Below, in pieces: positions 17,088 through 26,887 of a stretch of 64,000 bases of DNA; the first letter of the stretch is position 1, and the number at the start of each line of letters is the position of its first letter. The stretch lies in the NCBI RefSeq assembly GCF_014651135.1, contig NZ_BMWH01000012.1:117341-181340 (forward strand). Direction: 5' to 3'. The translations under genes were made by a program, and so were the position numbers. This stretch comes from Streptomyces echinoruber (GTDB lineage: Bacteria > Actinomycetota > Actinomycetes > Streptomycetales > Streptomycetaceae). The notes under the pieces are model-generated. The model had not been told where the DNA came from and did no database searches. It saw only the letters and a list, made by a program, of their open reading frames with translations.

Positions 17088-17912
17088 ATGACGCACAGCG
17101 CCCCACGTGACATCGACACCAGCAGGCCGCACTCGGCCCGGATGTACGACTACTACCTCGGTGGCAAGGACCACTTCGAGGTGGACAAGCAGGCCGCCGA
17201 GACCGTCGCCGCCATGTGGCCCGCCGTCTTCGTGGCCGCCCGGGAGAACCGCGCCTTCATGCACCGGGCCACCCGGGTCCTGGCGCGGGAGCACGGCATC
17301 CGCCAGTGGCTGGACATCGGCACCGGCATCCCCACCGAGCCGAACCTGCACCAGGTCGCCCAGGCCGTCGCGCCCGAGGCGCGGGTGGTCTACGTCGACA
17401 ACGACCCGCTGGTGCTGAAGTACGCCGAGCGCCTGATGCGCAGCACCCCGCAGGGCCGCACCGAGTACATCGAGGGCGACATCACCGACCCCGAGGGCAT
17501 CCTGGCCGCCGTGCGGGCGTCCGAGGTGCTGGACCTGACCCGGCCCGTGGCGCTGTCCCTGAACGCCGTGCTGCACTTCGTCACCGACGACCAGGACCCG
17601 TACGGCATCGTCCGCCACCTGCTCGACGCGCTCCCGTCGGGCAGCGCCCTGGCCCTGAGCCACGGCACCCCCGACTTCGACGCGGAGACCGTGAAGAAGA
17701 TCCAGGATCTCTACATCGCCTCCGGCACCCCGGCGAAGCTGCGCACCCGGGAGGAGTTCGCCCGGTTCTTCGAGGGGCTGAGCCTGCTCGACCCCGGGAT
17801 CGCCGTGGGCCACCGCTGGCGGCCCGACGCGGGTGACCGGACGGACGCCTCCTCGGCGCAGCCGACGGACGCCGAAGTGAGCGTGTGGGTGGCGGTGGGG
17901 CTCAAGGCGTGA
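17088..17912 (+). CDS. SAM-dependent methyltransferase, DUF574 (PF04672)
   Basis: 274 residues beginning MTHSAPRDIDTSRPHSARMY. Hallmarks are ARMYDYYLGGKDHFEVD at the N-terminus, the SAM-binding motif WLDIGTGIPTEPNLHQVA, VVYVDNDPLVLKYAE at the end of strand 2 and the terminal FEGLSLLDPG. The gene starts 78 bp after the DUF397 gene on the same strand and may share its transcript; DUF574 genes are frequent near such regulator sets in Streptomyces. A truncated paralogue lies at 2352-2588. Substrate unknown. Confidence 0.88.
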   Translation: MTHSAPRDIDTSRPHSARMYDYYLGGKDHFEVDKQAAETVAAMWPAVFVAARENRAFMHRATRVLAREHGIRQWLDIGTGIPTEPNLHQVAQAVAPEARVVYVDNDPLVLKYAERLMRSTPQGRTEYIEGDITDPEGILAAVRASEVLDLTRPVALSLNAVLHFVTDDQDPYGIVRHLLDALPSGSALALSHGTPDFDAETVKKIQDLYIASGTPAKLRTREEFARFFEGLSLLDPGIAVGHRWRPDAGDRTDASSAQPTDAEVSVWVAVGLKA

Positions 17913-18159
17913 GCCGGTGCCGCCGGCCGGGCCGGCGTGACTTCGGGGGGAGAGGTCCCGTACCACGCTGCCGCGTCGGCACGGGGTCCCCTGCGCGGGT
18001 CCGCCCCCGGCCATGGGCCCGGCCGTGCCGGGCCCCCGAGCCACGGCCGCGACCGTGCCGCCGGCCTCCACCGGAGGGGGAGTGGCGGCAGCCGGACCGC
18101 TGATGCGGACGGGGCCGGGTGCCGGGGCCGCGTGGGCCGGCACGCCCGGACCCGGCCGG

Positions 18160-18950
18160 GCGCCTGCGCCGTCCTGGACGGCGCACGCACCCTGATCTAC
18201 GGGCAGTTGATCGCCAGGGTCGCCTCCGCGAGGGACGCGCTGCACGCCCATGGGGTGCCATGGGGTGCGGGCCGGTGACGTGATCGCCTCCGTCGGGCCG
18301 CGCAGCGCGCATGCGCCGGTGGTCTTCCTGGCCCTGGAGAGCCTCGGGGCGTCGCGTATCCGCCGATCGACATGAGCCGGCCGGAGAACCGCGTCCGGGA
18401 CGTGCTCGATCGCGGCAGGCCGGCCCTGCTGCTCGACCACTCCGGCCGCATCGCCTCGGCCGCGCGCTCGGCCGCCGGGGCCGAGGCGCTCGGCACCCTG
18501 AGCCTGCCGGCCGAAGGCGAGCCCGGTCCCGTGGACGAGGACACGTACGGCGACCGCACCGGCGAAGCCCGGTACACGATCTTCTCCCCGGGCACGACCG
18601 GCCGCCCGAAGGGCGCCACCGTCGAGCACCAGGGCCTGCTCGACCATCTGTGGTCCAAGACGGCCGGCCTGTCACTGGGGCCCGAGGACGCGGTGGCCTT
18701 CTCGGCTCCGCTGGTGTTCGACATCTCCATCCGGCAGATGCTCTGCCCGTTCCTGGCCGGCGGCAGGGCCGTCGTGACCGACGATGCCGTCATGCGCATG
18801 CCGCGCTGGTGGATCGATGCCCTCGACACCGCGGGCGTGACCGTCGTGGAGCCGGTGCCCACGGCCGTCGGCCGGCTCGTGGACGAGACGCGGCGCCAGG
18901 AGGGGGGCGGTCCTGCCGAAGCTGCGGTGGGTGCTGTCCACCGGCGGCCG
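18160..18950 (+). pseudogene. NRPS adenylation-domain relic
   Basis: Consecutive adenylation-domain pieces appear in order but in different frames: AVLDGARTLIYGQLIARVAS; then GDVIASVGPRSAHAPVVFLA after a shift near 18270; then PPIDMSRPENRVRDVLDRGR after a shift near 18345, which continues through the A3 core FSPGTTGRPKG and VFDISIRQMLCPF; a third shift near 18905 gives LPKLRWVLSTGG, where it ends abruptly against the MFS gene. The A4-A10 region is largely lost and no carrier or condensation domain is present. A decayed fragment. Confidence 0.85.
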
Positions 18951-18951
18951 G

Positions 18952-20165
18952 TCAGCGGCTGCTGCGCTCGGTGGAGCGGCTCCCGGTCTTCTGCGCGGTC
19001 TCCTCGCCGCGGTCTTCCAGCAGCGGCTTCGGCACGGCCGGTTCGGGCAGGGTACGGAACAGCAGCCAGCTCAGGGCGGGCATCGCGATCAGGGGCGTCA
19101 GGGCCGTGCGCAGCGAGGTGGCGTCGGCGATGCTGCCGATGACGGGGCTGGTCAGGCCGCCGACGCCGGCCATGAGGCCGAGGGTGATCCCGCCGGCCGT
19201 TCCGACGCGCGTGGGCAGGTAGTCCTGGGCGAGCGTGACCTGCAGCGAGAAGGGGACGTACAGGCCGATCGAGGTCAGCGCCACGAAGAGGTAGATCGCC
19301 GGGCCGGGCACGAACACCACGCCGGCCACGGCCGCGACCGTGATCAGGTACGACGTGCTCACCACCGTGACCCGGTCCCAGCGGTGGGCCAGGTTGCTGC
19401 CGACGCCGTGCCGACGGCACCGCCCAGGTAGAGCACGAACAGCGCGGCCGTCCCCGCCGCCGTACCGCCGTCCGTCTGCTCCCGGGCGTGGAAGGCGACG
19501 AACGTGCTCATCCCGACGAAGACGATCGACCGGCACACCACCGCCGGCGACAGCCGCACGAACGACGCCCAGTCGTCCCGCCCCTGCGCGGCCTCCTTGC
19601 CGCCGTCGGCGGACGGCGTCCTGTCCAGCGCCCGCAGCACCGGCAGCGTCAGCACGCTGCCGGCCAGCGCGGGCAGGATCAGCAGCGGGGACAACCGCAG
19701 TCCGCCCGTGGCGATCACGGCGGTGACCAGGAGCGGAGCCGCCGAGAAACCGACGTTGCCGCCCAGGGAGAACCACCTTATGGAGCTGTGGCTGCCCTTG
19801 CTGGCGACTCGTGCGACCCGCGCGGACTCCGGGTGGTACGCGGCGACCCCGATGCCGGACAGCGCCATGAACAGCAGCGTGAGCGGGTACGAGCCGCCGA
19901 TCCCGCTCAGGGCCACGCCGAGCCCGCCGAGGATGGTACTCGCCGGCAGCAGCCAGGGGACGGGGTGCCGGTCGGTGAGCGCGCCGAAGAAGGGCTGCGC
20001 CACCGAGGACAGCAGGCCGGCGGCGAGCACGATGCCCGAGGCCGCGGCGTAGGTGTAGGCACGCTCGGCGACGAAGAACGGCACCAGGGCCGCCACGGCG
20101 CCCTGGTAGACGTCCACACAGGCATGTCCGGCCGACAGCAGGACGATCGACTTGTTCCTTCGCAT
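18952..20165 (-). pseudogene. Fosmidomycin-resistance-like MFS transporter, frameshifted
   Basis: The first frame from ATG 20165 (MRRNKSIVLLSAGHACVDVY) encodes the N-terminal two thirds, including GALTDRHPVPWLLPAS and AAYHPESARVARVASKGSHS, marks of the Fsr/FosR-type MFS group. At about 19410 the homologous sequence jumps by one frame: ALFVLYLGGAVGT leaves and SNLAHRWDRVTVVSTSYLIT continues to the stop at 18952. One base missing from an otherwise complete gene of about 400 codons; sequencing error is the alternative. Divergent from the AraC regulator gene, a common Fsr arrangement. Confidence 0.8.
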
Positions 20166-20219
20166 GGCGCCATGGTCATCCGTGGCCGCCCTGTCGCACT
20201 TCCGATAATCTGCCAATCA

Positions 20220-20999
20220 ATGAAGGGCATCCGCCACGAGTCGGTGGCGCCCACCAGCGCCCGCCGGCTGGTCCCGGGCGCGGCCATCGACGCCCACCGG
20301 CACGACGACCACCAGCTCGTCTACGCGGGCCGGGGCGTGCTCGCCGCCACCACCGGCGCCGGCTCGTGGACGGCCCCGGCCACCCGGGCGATCTGGGTGC
20401 CGGCCGGCACCGTGCACTCCCACCAGGCGCACGGCGAGCTCGAACTGCACCTGATCGGCATCCCCGCGGACACCAACCCGCTCAGCCTGGACGAGCCCAC
20501 CGTGCTGACCGTCAGCCCGCTGCTGAGGGAACTGATCCTCGCCTGCACCCGCGACCCGGCGGACGACAGCCCGGAACACCGGCGCCTGCGCGCCGTCCTG
20601 TGCGACCAGCTGCGCGTCTCCCCCCAGCAGCCGCTGCACGTGCCGACGCCGACCGCACCGCAGCTCAAGGCGCTGTGCGAGATCCTGCACGCCGACCCGG
20701 CCGACAACCGCACCCTGGCGGCCCTGGGCAGACAGGTCGGCGCCAGCGACCGCACGCTGTCCCGGCTGTTCCGGGCCGACCTCGGCATGACGTTCCCGCA
20801 GTGGCGCACCCAACTGCGCCTCTCCCACGCCCTGGTGCTGCTCGCCGAGGACACGCCGGTGACGGTGGTGGCGCACCGGTGCGGCTGGTCCTCGGCGAGC
20901 GCGTTCATCGACGTCTTCCGCCGCGCCTTCGGCCACACGCCGGGCCGCGCCGCGTCCGCGGCCCGGCCGGCGTGCCGGGGCCGTCCGGGGCGGCGGTGA
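20220..20999 (+). CDS. AraC-family transcriptional regulator
   Basis: 259 residues from ATG 20220. A cupin-like N-terminal sensor (IDAHRHDDHQLVYAGRGVLA, WVPAGTVHSHQAHGELELHL) is followed by the double helix-turn-helix (TLAALGRQVGASDRTLSRLF, HRCGWSSASAFIDVFRRAFG). It is 54 bp from, and divergent to, the Fsr-like gene, so it probably controls that pump. Its last codons overlap the relic of the sulfatase gene on the other strand, so the C-terminus may have been altered by the deletion there. Confidence 0.88.
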   Translation: MKGIRHESVAPTSARRLVPGAAIDAHRHDDHQLVYAGRGVLAATTGAGSWTAPATRAIWVPAGTVHSHQAHGELELHLIGIPADTNPLSLDEPTVLTVSPLLRELILACTRDPADDSPEHRRLRAVLCDQLRVSPQQPLHVPTPTAPQLKALCEILHADPADNRTLAALGRQVGASDRTLSRLFRADLGMTFPQWRTQLRLSHALVLLAEDTPVTVVAHRCGWSSASAFIDVFRRAFGHTPGRAASAARPACRGRPGRR

Positions 21000-21697
21000 T
21001 CAGCGGCACCCGGTAGGCGCCGGCGGCGAACCCGCCGGTGCCCAGGGTCCATTGGCCGCCCAGGGTGTCGCCGTGGTCGGCGGTGAAGACGACCAGGGTC
21101 TCCTCGGCCTGGCCGGTTCGGCGCAGCGCCGCGAGGATGCGCCCGACGTGGTGCTCCACCTCGGTGAGCAACCCCAGGTACACGGCACGGCTGCGCGCCA
21201 CGGCGGCATCGGTGAGCCGGTCCGGGTGAGCCGGTCCGGGGCGGTGTCGGGGCCCGGCCGGCCGATCCACCGCCGCCGGAAGGGGTGGACGGCGCTCTGC
21301 GCCTCCCGCGTGGGCAGCCGCCGCGGTGCCGCCATCGCGGCCGGCTCGTACAGCGTGTCGTACGGGGGCGGTGCCAACCCAGGGCGGTGGCGAGCGCGGG
21401 CAGTGCGGGATCCAGCGGCGAGGTGGTGGAGACGACCCCGTGCGCGCTCTGGTGGAGGCCGGTGAGCGGACAGGCCCGGGCGGGACCGCAGGGCGCGGAG
21501 GAGGAGTAGTGCTGTTCGAACAGCGTCCCGCGTGCGGCCAGTTCGTCGAGGTGCGGGGTGGGCGCCGCCGGGTTCCCGTACGCGCCGAGGGCGTCGGCGC
21601 GCAGGTGGTCCGCGACGATCAGGAGGATCTTGCGGCCGGCGCCGGGGCCGGGGCGGCCGCGCGCCGGCGGTGCGCCGGTCTGCGGTAAGAGGGGCAT
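20955..21697 (-). pseudogene. Sulfatase/alkaline-phosphatase-superfamily gene, broken
   Basis: From ATG 21697 the N-terminus reads KILLIVADHLRADALGAYGN with the metal-binding Asp and SSSAPCGPARACPLTGLHQS with a Cys-x-Pro-x-Arg formylglycine-type site. The signal then shifts frame twice: YDTLYEPAAMAAPRRLPTRE and later RSRAVYLGLLTEVEHHVGRI followed by VVFTADHGDTLGGQWTLGTG, the second metal site. The middle is deleted and the C-terminus runs into the AraC gene. The start is 17 bp after the PdxH-like gene's stop and the third Leu codon is TTA. Confidence 0.8.
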
Positions 21698-21714
21698 GGG
21701 GGACCCCTGCGCTC

Positions 21715-22374
21715 TCAGGGCCACAGCAGTTCCTGCCGCCAGGCGTCGCCGGCCGTGTCCCTGTGGTACCGCACGCGATGGTGGACGCGGTCCGTGCTCG
21801 CCTCCCAGAACTCCACCTCGGTGGGGGTGATCGCGTAGAGCGTCCAGCTCGGCGGGCACGGCACCTGGCCCGGGTACAGCGCGTCGAGGCGCTGGAACTC
21901 GTCCAACGCGGTGCGACGGTCCGGCAGCGGGCCGGGCCGGTGCAGGTGGGCGGAGAGCCGGGAACCGCGGCCGCGCTCGGCGAAGTCACGCTCGGAGGCG
22001 TCCCGGTCCAGTCCGAAAGCCGTCCCCGCGATCCGCACCTGCCGGCCGGTGACGGGCCAGTAGAAATGGGCGGCGACGTGCGGGTTCGACGCTATGTCGA
22101 TTCCCTTGCGGCTGTCGGCAGGGGTGGCGAAAAACAGCCGGTCGGTGTCGATGTCCTTCACCAGCAGGACCCGGCTCGACGGAATTCCCTCGGCATTGAC
22201 CGTGCACAGGCTCATCGCGTGGGGTTCCGGTTGGCCGGCCGCGTGCGCCGCGAGGATCCACTCGGCCACCATCGGCACGGGATTCCCGGGAAGCTCGGAT
22301 TCCTTGAAGTCAATCGGCCCCACGTGTGCGAAGACGGAAATCCTTCTGAGCCTGTCCCGCATTGTTTCGGTCAT
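21715..22374 (-). CDS. Pyridoxamine 5'-phosphate oxidase-like FMN enzyme
   Basis: 219 residues starting MTETMRDRLRRISVF, the length of PdxH/PhzG-type flavoenzymes. The FMN/substrate region is PSSRVLLVKDIDTDRLFFAT, followed by FYWPVTGRQVRIAGTAFGLD and the C-terminal PTEVEFWEASTDRVHHRVRY with the PLP-contacting Arg and His of the family. It could be a PNP oxidase or a PhzG-like oxidase of a secondary pathway; the broken sulfatase gene follows, and a small unknown gene precedes it. Confidence 0.88.
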   Translation of the reverse strand: MTETMRDRLRRISVFAHVGPIDFKESELPGNPVPMVAEWILAAHAAGQPEPHAMSLCTVNAEGIPSSRVLLVKDIDTDRLFFATPADSRKGIDIASNPHVAAHFYWPVTGRQVRIAGTAFGLDRDASERDFAERGRGSRLSAHLHRPGPLPDRRTALDEFQRLDALYPGQVPCPPSWTLYAITPTEVEFWEASTDRVHHRVRYHRDTAGDAWRQELLWP

Positions 22375-22765
22375 GTTTTCCGGTTCCTGCCCTTGGTGCG
22401 GATCGCCTCGGAGGCGCTCCGGACGGTGGTTGCTTTTTCGTGAGAATAACTGGTTCCCGGGCGTGCCGCTCCGCCCGAAATGTTTCGGGCGATGGTCCGG
22501 GGAATCCGGCGCAACGGAACGCCGCCCGGTGGCGCGTGCCCGCCCTCACGTGCCGCGGTCGGGGCCTCTGGACGGCGGCCAGGGCCCGGCAGATCTCGGC
22601 GGCCGCGGCCCGCCCCTCCGCGGCCAAGGTGCCGGCCTGGCGCAGAGGGAACCGGTCCAGGATCTCCCTCACCGTCGGTGTGACCTCCTCCCGCGGCACC
22701 GGCTTGTCGTGCTCGTCGATCACCTCGAACGCGGAGTGGAGGAAGTCGGTCCGCGGCGCCGGCAC
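22310..22765 (-). CDS. Hypothetical protein, possibly truncated
   Basis: From GTG 22765 the frame reads TDFLHSAFEVIDEHDKPVPR and TPTVREILDRFPLRQAGTLA for about 65 credible residues, then turns Arg-rich and loses coding bias, overlapping the start of the PdxH-like gene. I think only the first part was once a gene and the rest is read-through. Family not recognised. Confidence 0.35.
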   Translation of the reverse strand: MPAPRTDFLHSAFEVIDEHDKPVPREEVTPTVREILDRFPLRQAGTLAAEGRAAAAEICRALAAVQRPRPRHVRAGTRHRAAFRCAGFPGPSPETFRAERHAREPVILTKKQPPSGAPPRRSAPRAGTGKHDRNNAGQAQKDFRLRTRGAD

Positions 22766-23282
22766 ACCGGTTCTGCCGCCGGGCGGGCACGGCCGGGCGG
22801 GACGGGGGGACGGTGAATTCCGACGCGGAACCGGTGCCGATGGAACGCGGTGCGCGCCCGCAGGGTACCCAGGTTCTCATCGGAACAGCCGAACACTCCG
22901 CACCACAGCGGCGCCCTGAACAATGAAGCAATTTTTACCGAGGAAAGGCGGATGCCTGGTCCGGCGGCCCGGGCGGAGAGCGTTTTCAACTCTCTCCGAG
23001 GGTGCACGAGATGATCAAGGACGGCAAGGAACGGGCCCTGGAAGTCCTCATTCCTTCTTGATACCGCCTTGCGTCCGCCGGTGGCGGTCTGCGTACAATG
23101 CGCTGCCGCCTTGAGGTGCGCCGCTTTTCTACGTCCGGGTACGTGCCGAAGTGCCGGTAGCAGCGGCTGAGCTGCCTTTCGCATCCCGTCGGGACGCTCA
23201 CTTCACCGGTGGCGTACGACCCTCGCTGCCGCGCTCCACTCGACCGGGCACCGGCCCGTCCGATCACGAGAGGTGGGCCAAC
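22766..23282. other. Gene-free stretch
   Basis: Upstream of the divergent minus- and plus-strand genes. The section 22915-23130 is less G+C-rich than elsewhere and probably holds promoters; no gene supported. Confidence 0.45.
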
Positions 23283-24539
23283 GTGACGCCAGGGGACCTC
23301 CGGCGCGACCGGGTGCGTGTCCCGGCTGCCCTGAGCACCGGGCTGCTGCTGAACGCCGCCTTCGCCGGCCTGATGAGCGTGACGCTGCCGCTCTGGCTGG
23401 CCGACCGCGGCCACGGCAAGGGCGGCATCGCCGCCTTCTTCCTGCTCACGGCGGCCACCGCGGCGACACTCAACCTGCTCGCCGGACGGCGTCCGCGGAA
23501 CTGGGCCCGCGTGGTGCGGACCGCCGCCGTCGTCTCCGTGGCCGGCCTGGCGGCCCTGTCCTACCTCCCCTGGGCCTGGACGGTCTTCCCGGCCGGTGCC
23601 GCCACGATGGCGATGAGCCTCGTCTACCCCCAGTACATGGCGGCGGCACAGCAGTGGGCCGGCCCGGCCTCGGAACTGCGCATGGTGGCGCACCTGCGCA
23701 CCCGCTACGTGGTCGGCTACGTCGCCGGCCTGGGCCTGTTCAGCGCGGTCAGCGCGCTCGACGGGTACGCGGATGTGCTGCGACCGATCAACTGGGCGTT
23801 GCTGATCGGTGCCGTCATCGCCCTGTTGCTCAGGCCGACCGCATCGTCGTCCCCCGCTGGGGCGGACGACGAGTCCGCGCAGCGGCCCGGCGAGCCGGAG
23901 CCGGCCGGAGAGCAGCGGCCCGGCCCGGCCCGCACCGGCCGGTGGGTGCTCGGCTGCACCGTCGCCGCGATCGTGCTGCTGCGCGCCGCCGACAGTCTGC
24001 GCGGCGTCTACCTCCCGCTGTACGTGCTGCACAGAGGCTGGCCCGACCAATGGGTCTCGGCTCTGTTCGCCGTGACCGTGGTCGTCGAGATCGCCGTGCT
24101 GCGCCCGCTGGGCCGCATCGGCGGCCGCCACCGCGACAGTACGGTGCTGACCCTGGTCGCGGTGGTCGGCGGTGTCTCCTTCCTCCTGGTCGTCGTCGGC
24201 GGCGGCCGGCCCGTGCTGCTGATCTCCCAGATCGTGTACGCGGTGTTCACAGCGGGCTTCCAGGCCGTCGGCATGACCCTGCTGGGCCGGCTTCTGAAGA
24301 CCGGCGCCGCCGGCGGCGCCAGCCTCTACACCGCGGCGGTACAAGTCGGTTCGGCGGCCGGCGTGCTGGCGCCCCTGGCCGTCAGCGGCTACTCGCCGGC
24401 GATCTTCACCATCGCGGCGGGCTTCTGCGCCGTCTCCTGCCTGCTGCTGGTGCTCGCACCCACCGGCCGCCGCGCCGGCGGCCGTACCGGCCGGTGGCGC
24501 GACCGGAGCGCCGCCGGCGCCGCGACCCCGTCACGGTGA
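23283..24539 (+). CDS. MFS transporter, sugar-efflux-like
   Basis: 418 residues from GTG 23283, which follows GAGAGGTGGG; an upstream in-frame ATG at 23151 is less likely. Twelve helices with a cytoplasmic loop of about 45 residues (Pro/Glu-rich) after helix 6. Parts such as LNAAFAGLMSVTLPLWLADR and GRLLKTGAAGGASLYTAAVQ resemble the SET-type sugar-efflux group. The unusual PQYMAAAQQWAG segment is helix 4. Substrate unknown; it neighbours a truncated nucleotidyltransferase and may be a remnant of a lost biosynthetic cluster. Confidence 0.8.
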   Translation: MTPGDLRRDRVRVPAALSTGLLLNAAFAGLMSVTLPLWLADRGHGKGGIAAFFLLTAATAATLNLLAGRRPRNWARVVRTAAVVSVAGLAALSYLPWAWTVFPAGAATMAMSLVYPQYMAAAQQWAGPASELRMVAHLRTRYVVGYVAGLGLFSAVSALDGYADVLRPINWALLIGAVIALLLRPTASSSPAGADDESAQRPGEPEPAGEQRPGPARTGRWVLGCTVAAIVLLRAADSLRGVYLPLYVLHRGWPDQWVSALFAVTVVVEIAVLRPLGRIGGRHRDSTVLTLVAVVGGVSFLLVVVGGGRPVLLISQIVYAVFTAGFQAVGMTLLGRLLKTGAAGGASLYTAAVQVGSAAGVLAPLAVSGYSPAIFTIAAGFCAVSCLLLVLAPTGRRAGGRTGRWRDRSAAGAATPSR

Positions 24540-24613
24540 CCGGACCCGGCCTCCTCACGGCCCGGTGCCGTCCGGCCCGGGCCACCCCTCCGAAAGAAAC
24601 GGGCACGCCTGCA

Positions 24614-25226
24614 GATGACGCCGCTTGACCACGACACCGACCGGGACAGCTCGGCGCGGGCCCTGCGCGCCGCGATGCCCTGAGCGGCGGGCGCTCCTGG
24701 AGCCCCTCCCGCCCTCACCCCCAAACAACTCCCTCGGGTGCTGGAGCTTTTGGACGCCCATCGGCTGGACGCGAGGTTCCTGCGCCGCGTCGCCGCGCAG
24801 GGCCCGCAGACGTTCGGGGACGACCTGGTCCGCAGGGCGCGGCAGCGGCAGGAACGCACCGCGGCGGGCGTCACCCGGCGCATCACCCTGGCCCGGCAGG
24901 CGGCCGACTGGTTACGGCGCGACGGAGCCGGCCAACCCCTCGTGCTGCTCAAGGACTTCACCCTGTACGGCCGGACCGGTGACCCGGCCCACCTGCGGCG
25001 CAGCGGCGACCTGGACGTCGTGTCCGACGAACCGCAGCAATGGGCGGACACCCTGACCCGCGAGGGATTCGTCCCGGAGGGCGAACTCGACACCCTGGAC
25101 GAGTACTGCCGGCTACGCAGCCCCGACGGCCACCAGGTCGAGGTGCACTCCCACGTGCGGGTGCCCCGGCTGCCCGACGGCGTCCACCCGTCCGACTGCG
25201 ACCCCCGGCTGCACCCCGGCGACTGA
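24614..25226 (+). pseudogene. Truncated nucleotidyltransferase-family gene
   Basis: The frame from 24738 reads VLELLDAHRLDARFLRRVAA and then VLLKDFTLYGRTGDPAHLRR with SGDLDVV, the nucleotide-binding region of the PF14907 family (usually about 350 residues). It stops after 162 residues at HPGD. Upstream, MTPLDHDTDRDSSARALRAA from ATG 24614 seems to be the original N-terminus in another frame, separated by a shift near 24690. A TTA codon (DWLRR) is present. These proteins often accompany RiPP clusters; none is seen here. Confidence 0.6.
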
Positions 25227-25501
25227 CCGCCGCTGCGGCGGGGGCGGTCGGTGTGCGGGGCGATGCACGGCTGCTGCACGGCCCGGGCCCGGGAGGCGTG
25301 GGAGTCGGCGCCCGGGTGTTCGGCCGCCGCAGCGCCGCGTCCGGACAGCGGCGTTTGCCGGTGATCCGGGTCCCCGGACCCCTTCCCGGCGTGTTCCGGC
25401 CGGAGCAGGAGGGGCGCCGGCCGGTTGCACGGTCGTGTGCTTCCGCTTCGCGAACGGCCGCCGGGAAACCCCCTCCCCGCACGTCAGGACCTTCGCCGAG
25501 G

Positions 25502-26410
25502 TCACGGCTTCGCCCGGGCCGCCTCGGCGTCGACGGGGATGCCCAGCCGGCCGGCCACGGTGGTGAGGGCCGCTCCCAGGGGGAGCGCGACCCGGGTGAG
25601 GGCGTGCCGGTCGCCCCGGGTCGGGTCCCGGTTGACGATCAGCACCGGCTTCCCGTCCTGGGCCGCCTGGCGGACGAACCGGAGCCCGGACATCACCGTC
25701 AGCGAGGAGCCCAGCACCAGCAGCGAGGTCGCCTCGCGGACCAGCCTGCGGCAGTGCTCGACCCGCTGCGGCGGAACGGCTTCGCCGAAGAACACCACAT
25801 CCGGCTTGAGGACGCCGCCGCAGACCGTGCAGGGCACCACGCGAAAGTCCCCGACCTGTTCGTCGGTGAGGTCGGCGTCACCGTCCGGGTTGATTCCCGC
25901 GGCCACCGGATCGAAGCCCGGGTTGGCCTCCTGCAGCCGCCGGGCGAGTTCGCGGCGCGGGCTGAGGGCGCCGCAGGAAAGGCAGACGACCCGGTCCAGG
26001 CTTCCGTGGAGTTCCACGACGCCCTCGCTGCCGGCGGCCTGGTGCAGGCCGTCGACGTTCTGGGTGATCACACCCGAGAGCAGGCCGTGCCGCCCGAACG
26101 CGGCCACGGCCCGGTGCCCGGCGTTGGGGCGGGCGCGGCCGAAGACGCGCCGGCCGAGGTGGCTGCGTGCCCAGTACCGGCGCCGGGCCCGGGCGTCGGC
26201 GATGAAGTCCTGGTAGGTCATCGGGGTGTGCCGGCTCAGGCTCCCGCCCTCGCCCCGGTAGTCGGGGATGCCCGACTCCGTGGAGATGCCCGCCCCGCTG
26301 AGCACCAGCACACCGCCGGCGCTCAGCGCGTCGGCGACCGGCTTCAGGTCCGTGGTGCCCGGTGGCAGGTCCTCGGCGGGGGTCCAGCTCAGAGTGGGGC
26401 GCATGCGCAT
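25502..26410 (-). CDS. Sir2-family NAD-dependent protein deacylase
   Basis: 302 residues, starting MRMRPTLSWTPAEDLPPGTT. The NAD-binding GAGISTESGIPDYRG, the TQNVDGLHQAAG loop, catalytic His in ELHGSLDRVVCLSCGAL, and two CxxC zinc pairs (CLSC, CTVC) around a 60-residue insert are all present, as is LGSSLTV and the NRDPT end motif. Complete, ordinary length. It removes acyl groups from lysines with NAD as co-substrate; targets unknown. Stand-alone gene. Confidence 0.93.
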   Translation of the reverse strand: MRMRPTLSWTPAEDLPPGTTDLKPVADALSAGGVLVLSGAGISTESGIPDYRGEGGSLSRHTPMTYQDFIADARARRRYWARSHLGRRVFGRARPNAGHRAVAAFGRHGLLSGVITQNVDGLHQAAGSEGVVELHGSLDRVVCLSCGALSPRRELARRLQEANPGFDPVAAGINPDGDADLTDEQVGDFRVVPCTVCGGVLKPDVVFFGEAVPPQRVEHCRRLVREATSLLVLGSSLTVMSGLRFVRQAAQDGKPVLIVNRDPTRGDRHALTRVALPLGAALTTVAGRLGIPVDAEAARAKP

Positions 26411-26887
26411 GCCGCCCAGGGTACGGAACAGGCCGCCTTCAGCCGTTCCCGCCGACGACGTGGGCGCCGGACGCGTCGAGCTCCCCGGCCGGTACCCCCA
26501 GCTCGCTCATCGCCCCCGGGCTCGGACTCGCGCTCGTGCAGAAGAGCATGGTCCGCGGCATGCCGGAAACCGTCGCGGTGCGCGAACTTCCCTGACACCA
26601 CAGGTCCGTTCAGCTGTGGGCGACATGGCACCGAGTCGATCTGCGGCCCGTGGCCGCGTCGTTCCGCGCACTCGTGCTCCCATCCGGCCGCACGGAGTAG
26701 CCGGCGCTCAACCGCCCTGCCCGGACGCGGCGATGACACAGCGGTGACGGTTTGGTCACCAACCCTTCCGTGGGGTCGTCGGTCTTACTCGTCGGGTGCG
26801 GGAAGAACCTGCAGCCCACCCGACCGACGCGACCGACGCGATCGACACGACCGAAGGGCCGAAGGGCTCTTCCCGAGGGGGAACATC
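26411..26887. other. Gene-free stretch
   Basis: Upstream of both the sirtuin and SapA-like genes. Tandem short repeats CGACCGACGCGACCGACGCG occur at about 26821-26845, just before the SapA-like gene. No gene supported. Confidence 0.45.
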
